This document shows positions 61,072 to 64,000 of a stretch of 64,000 bases of DNA, piece after piece. The position numbers and the translations under genes are program-made. The notes under the pieces are model-generated. The model was not told where the DNA came from. It saw nothing but the letters and a program-made list of their open reading frames with translations, and ran no database searches. Source of the DNA: Aliihoeflea sp052435735 (GTDB lineage Bacteria; Pseudomonadota; Alphaproteobacteria; Rhizobiales; Rhizobiaceae); NCBI GenBank assembly GCA_052435735.1, contig JBQVNB010000018.1:1-64000 (forward strand), given 5' to 3'. How positions within the stretch are numbered: position 1 is the first letter of the stretch; each line of letters begins with the position of its first letter.

Positions 61072-61098
61072 AAAGGCCGGCTTTGCGGGCCGGCCTTT
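61072..61098 (-). terminator. Intrinsic terminator after merR
   Basis: A 10-bp stem AAAGGCCGGC / GCCGGCCTTT with 7-nt loop. On the minus strand it is followed by a T-run (TTTTTC), placed 24 nt after the merR stop. It separates merR from the palindrome-controlled operon. Confidence 0.78.
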
Positions 61099-61122
61099 CG
61101 AATGCGGAGTGAAAAAAAGCGA

Positions 61123-61575
61123 TCAGGCGGCGTTGGCGCGCTGACGCTCCTCGACCAGCGAGGCGACGCCGTCGCGCGTCTGGCGTAGTTCGTCGATCGC
61201 CTCGTCAAGCTGGCGGCGCTGCTCCTCGAGGCGGGCGATCTGGCGCTCCGACTTGTCGAGGACGAAGCGGTACTGCTTCATGTTGGTGCCATTCGGATCG
61301 TAGAGATCCATCATCTGCTTGATCTCGCGCAGCGAGAAGCCAACCTTGGTGCCGAAAGTGATGAGCTTCAGGCGCGCCAGGTCGCGGTGGGCGTAAAGCC
61401 GCGTGGTGCCTTCGCGCTTGGGCTGGATGAGCCCCTTGTCCTCATAGAAGCGCAGCGTGCGCAGGCTGACGTCGAACTTGCGCGCGACATCGCCGATGCG
61501 CATGAGTTCGCCATCTTCTTCGCCCGAGGCATTGGAAAAGGAGGCCACGTCCGTGCCGGCCGGCATGATGTTCAT
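61123..61575 (-). CDS. MerR-family transcriptional regulator (LiuR-like)
   Basis: A 150-residue protein with a MerR winged helix (MRIGDVARKFDVSLRTLRFY, EDKGLIQPKREGTTRLYAHR), a linker and a C-terminal coiled coil (RQIARLEEQRRQLDEAIDEL). There is no metal Cys triad, so it belongs to the catabolic LiuR-like branch rather than metal sensors. The ATG at 61575 follows GGGA; longer starts lie in the intergenic gap. It precedes the beta-oxidation operon on the same strand and likely binds the palindrome at 61012-61045. Confidence 0.87.
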   Translation of the reverse strand: MNIMPAGTDVASFSNASGEEDGELMRIGDVARKFDVSLRTLRFYEDKGLIQPKREGTTRLYAHRDLARLKLITFGTKVGFSLREIKQMMDLYDPNGTNMKQYRFVLDKSERQIARLEEQRRQLDEAIDELRQTRDGVASLVEERQRANAA

Positions 61576-61957
61576 GTCAGATCCCGTGATTCTTGATTCG
61601 GTTCGCTTGTCGCGAAAATTTGTGGCGAGGCGAAGGACGCCTTCGCAAATGAGTCCCCCTCGCCTTCCGTAAGGCAAGCGGGGCATGGGGCGCGCATATA
61701 ATCCGAGACGGATTGTGCTGCAAGTGCGAAACGCCCGCCTGCGCCACTTTGCGCACGGCTTGCGCCCACACCCGCGCTCAACCTTTGGTAAGTTTGGTTA
61801 ACGGCTTGTTTACCATGGATGAGGAAAGGTGACCGTCAGCGACTCACCGTGATCTGTCTCGTATCTTGTTCCTCACGGCTTGATCCTCCGGCGCCGGGAC
61901 GTCGCCGGAACGTCAACGGGTTCGGCAAAGGCCGGCAGAGGGCAACGGGCGTCTAGG
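61576..61957. other. 382-nt divergent intergenic region between merR and the PodJ-like gene
   Basis: No coding region is supported. It holds two GANTC sites close to merR (61588-61592, 61595-61599) and a CtrA-like box at 61799-61814. The remainder is GC-rich and shows no further feature that I can support. Confidence 0.6.
61799..61814. promoter_or_regulatory. CtrA-like box upstream of the PodJ-like gene
   Basis: TTAA-N7-TTTAC (61799-61802, 61810-61814), one mismatch from the full CtrA consensus TTAA-N7-TTAAC, about 145 nt before the start codon. Polar-organizer genes are under cell-cycle control in related bacteria, which fits. Confidence 0.5.
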
Positions 61958-64000
61958 ATGACACAGAAGCAAGCCTATCTCGATGCATTGAACAGCGGTC
62001 GCCGCCGGCGCCCGACGACCTCCATCGACGATCTCAATCGGACGCTGGCAGAACTCGAGACGCGCATTGCGGGGCGCGCGGACGAACCCGCAGCGCCGAT
62101 CGCGGCGGAAAAACTCGCTGCCGACATCGAAGCGCAGCGCAAGCGCGAGGAGAGCGTCGAGGCTGCCGGTTCGATCGCGGCCGAGCTGAAGCTCCTGCGC
62201 GACGATCTCAATGCCAAGCTGGCAGCGGGCATCGAACGCGAATTCGCCGCGCTCAAGACGCAGATCGAAGGCGCCCGCACCGCGCCCGCCGCGTGCCGCG
62301 CCGACGAAATCTCCGGCGAAGTGGAGCGTCTCGGCGGGATGATCGACGCGCTGGCCGCCCGCGGCGGCGAGGACAATGCAGTCCGGCTCCAGGCGGAAAT
62401 GGAAGAAATCCGGCAGGCGCTCGCCGATGTCGCCCGCGAATCGACGGCCGAAAAGCGCTGGAACGAATTCGACCGCCGGTTCGAGGCTTTTGCCGGCCCC
62501 GAATCTGAGCTGGTAAAAACGATCCAGAGCCGTCTCGAGGAAATGGGCTCGGTCGTCGCGACGCTGCCGGAGCCGGCCGCCATGCACGCGCTGGACGACA
62601 AGCTTAAGGTGCTCGCCGCCGCGATGGACCGTTTCGCGCAGAAGCAGGGGCCGCTCGGCGACGGCGCGCTTTCGCTGATCGACGAACGCCTCGACGAAAT
62701 CTCGCGCGCCATCGCCGCCTCGGCCGGCACCGGGCGCGGCCTCATCGTCGATGGTAAGCCGTTCGAGCGCATCGAAGCGCGGATCGGCTCGCTGGCCAAG
62801 CAGATCGACGAACTGATCGAGGATCGCCCGACCGCAGACATCGGCGCGCAGATCGCCGCGATGAGCGAGCGGATCGACGAAATCGCCGCGCGCTCGGCGA
62901 TGCCGCACGAGACGATGGCGCGCCTGGCCGAACAGATGAACGCGATCGCCGGCAAGGTCGATGCGATCCCGGCCTCGCCAGACCTGTCCGAAATCTTCAA
63001 GGGCGTCGAAAGCCGCTTTGCGGCCTTCTCGCAGACCGTGGACGAACGCAGCGTGGCCGGCGCGGCCAAGAGCGAGCAGCTCTTCGCCGAACTGGATCTG
63101 CGCCTCGGCGCGCTCGCCGAAAAGCTCGAGGCTGTCCAGGCCGGGCAGTCGCGCGAGGCGCTGATAGCTGCCATGGACGAACGGCTCGCCGTCTTCGCCG
63201 ACAGCTTCGAACAACGCCTCGGCGGCATCTCGCAGCGGCTGGAGACGACCACGGCGACGCTGGTCTCGATCGATCCGGAACTGGTGAAGAGCCTCGAAGC
63301 CCAGGTCGCGAGCCTAGCCGAGGCGATCCAGTCCCCAGCGCGCGTGCCGGCCGAGTTCGAGGACGTCGCGCCGCGGCTGGAACGGCTCGAACGCATCATC
63401 GCCGACAACCACGCCGCCATGCTCGAATCCGCCCGCGAGGCGGCCGAACAAGCGGCTCGCACGATCGGACAGGCCGGTTCGGGCGACAATGACGTCGTCC
63501 AGGGTCTGGCCGATGATTTGCGTGCGCTCGAAGCTCTGGCCCGCCGCTCCGACGAGCGCAACACCAAGACCTTCGAGGCCATTCACGACACGCTCCTGAA
63601 GATCGTCGAACGCCTCGGGGCAATGGAGTATGACGCGCAGGACGAGCACGAGGCTCCGCGCGTCGGCATCGCCGAAACGCCGGCGCTCCATGCCGACGTC
63701 GACGACATGTCGATGGATACGGCGCTCGATACGGATATGCCCGTCATCAGCGAACGGGCCACCGAGGCACGCGCGGATGCGAGCCAGCCGCGCTCGATGA
63801 TCGCCCGCGTTCTCGGCCGCAAACGCCGGGACAGGCAAGAACCGGCAGCTACGACGACGACGACCGCAGAACTCCAGCTCGATGCGCCGATCGATCCGGC
63901 CATCGTGAACCAGCCGATCGAGCCGGGCCACGGCTCGCCCGATCTCAGCGCAATCATGCGCCGGGTGCGCGACGAGCGGACCGTCTCCGGAAAGGACGGC
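61958..64000 (+). CDS. PodJ-like polar organelle development protein, N-terminal part (cut by window end)
   Basis: An open frame of 681 codons runs off the right edge with no stop. The protein starts TQKQAYLDALNSGRRRRPTT and is almost wholly coiled coil and helical, rich in Ala/Glu/Arg with heptad-like LAEKLEAVQ, LERLERIIADN segments. After a basic stretch (RVLGRKRRDRQE, about residue 620) comes a low-complexity linker (ATTTTTTAELQ). The start and layout match the rhizobial PodJ-like proteins, whose missing C-terminus would carry Sel1 repeats and a peptidoglycan-binding domain. A CtrA-like box lies upstream. Reading is by eye; the assignment rests on N-terminal resemblance. Confidence 0.7.
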   Translation, partial: MTQKQAYLDALNSGRRRRPTTSIDDLNRTLAELETRIAGRADEPAAPIAAEKLAADIEAQRKREESVEAAGSIAAELKLLRDDLNAKLAAGIEREFAALKTQIEGARTAPAACRADEISGEVERLGGMIDALAARGGEDNAVRLQAEMEEIRQALADVARESTAEKRWNEFDRRFEAFAGPESELVKTIQSRLEEMGSVVATLPEPAAMHALDDKLKVLAAAMDRFAQKQGPLGDGALSLIDERLDEISRAIAASAGTGRGLIVDGKPFERIEARIGSLAKQIDELIEDRPTADIGAQIAAMSERIDEIAARSAMPHETMARLAEQMNAIAGKVDAIPASPDLSEIFKGVESRFAAFSQTVDERSVAGAAKSEQLFAELDLRLGALAEKLEAVQAGQSREALIAAMDERLAVFADSFEQRLGGISQRLETTTATLVSIDPELVKSLEAQVASLAEAIQSPARVPAEFEDVAPRLERLERIIADNHAAMLESAREAAEQAARTIGQAGSGDNDVVQGLADDLRALEALARRSDERNTKTFEAIHDTLLKIVERLGAMEYDAQDEHEAPRVGIAETPALHADVDDMSMDTALDTDMPVISERATEARADASQPRSMIARVLGRKRRDRQEPAATTTTTAELQLDAPIDPAIVNQPIEPGHGSPDLSAIMRRVRDERTVSGKDG

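Overview
The window is a gene-dense, GC-rich bacterial chromosome segment that reads as an alphaproteobacterium of the order Hyphomicrobiales (Rhizobiales), close to the Mesorhizobium/Phyllobacteriaceae type. The evidence is a C4-pathway 5-aminolevulinate synthase (hemA), the cell-cycle regulator gcrA, a class I lysyl-tRNA synthetase, a SAM-II riboswitch before metZ, the murA-DUF2948-hisD-UPF0262-phosphatase-infA-maf-yacG block, a tandem-domain dCTP deaminase, and a PodJ-like polar protein at the right edge. Species cannot be set from this sequence. A voltage-gated sodium-channel homologue, the operon for the osmolyte N-acetylglutaminylglutamine amide (NAGGN) and MscL together suggest a salt-exposed, possibly marine, lifestyle (inference).

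Layout. 0-7 kb: SAF-domain oxidoreductase, gpmI, a cytochrome c/soluble sugar dehydrogenase pair, a berberine-bridge-type flavoenzyme and tRNA-Thr. 7-13.3 kb: the conserved murA-to-yacG block, tRNA-Phe, a perfect CtrA box and a small YqjD-like protein. 13.5-19.3 kb: L,D-transpeptidase, then the NAGGN operon (asnO-ngg-M42 peptidase, minus strand) with a divergent MarR regulator and a palindromic operator between them. 19.4-31.9 kb: hemA, an aminotransferase, mscL, a transporter-fused hybrid kinase facing its NarL-type regulator (CrbS/CrbR-like), DUF952-pyrD, a MATE exporter and an acetylpolyamine amidohydrolase/HDAC-like enzyme. 32-43 kb: tRNA-Gly, sodium channel, dCTP deaminase, SAM-II-controlled metZ, LuxR solo, PhoU, gcrA diverging from argD-argF-hslO-mliC, apaG and a CDP-alcohol transferase. 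43-51 kb: NfrB-like glycosyltransferase, ppk2, PhoR-like kinase overlapping a periplasmic binding protein gene, a TerB-like gene and lysK. 50.7-53.9 kb: a minus-strand run (thioesterase, RelE/ParE toxin-antitoxin pair, DsbA-like isomerase, S24 repressor, degenerate nuclease). 53.9-61.6 kb: a beta-oxidation operon (two acyl-CoA dehydrogenases, OsmC, thiolase, FadJ) preceded by a MerR regulator and a 34-bp palindrome. 62-64 kb: the first 681 codons of a PodJ-like protein.

Most of the window is core metabolism, with no prophage, insertion sequence or CRISPR array. The interest is mainly regulatory: a riboswitch with terminator, five GANTC sites between gcrA and argD, CtrA boxes near 12.8 and 61.8 kb, long palindromic operators and a family of short GC-rich palindromic repeats. 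Many genes overlap tail-to-tail or are coupled by ATGA overlaps.
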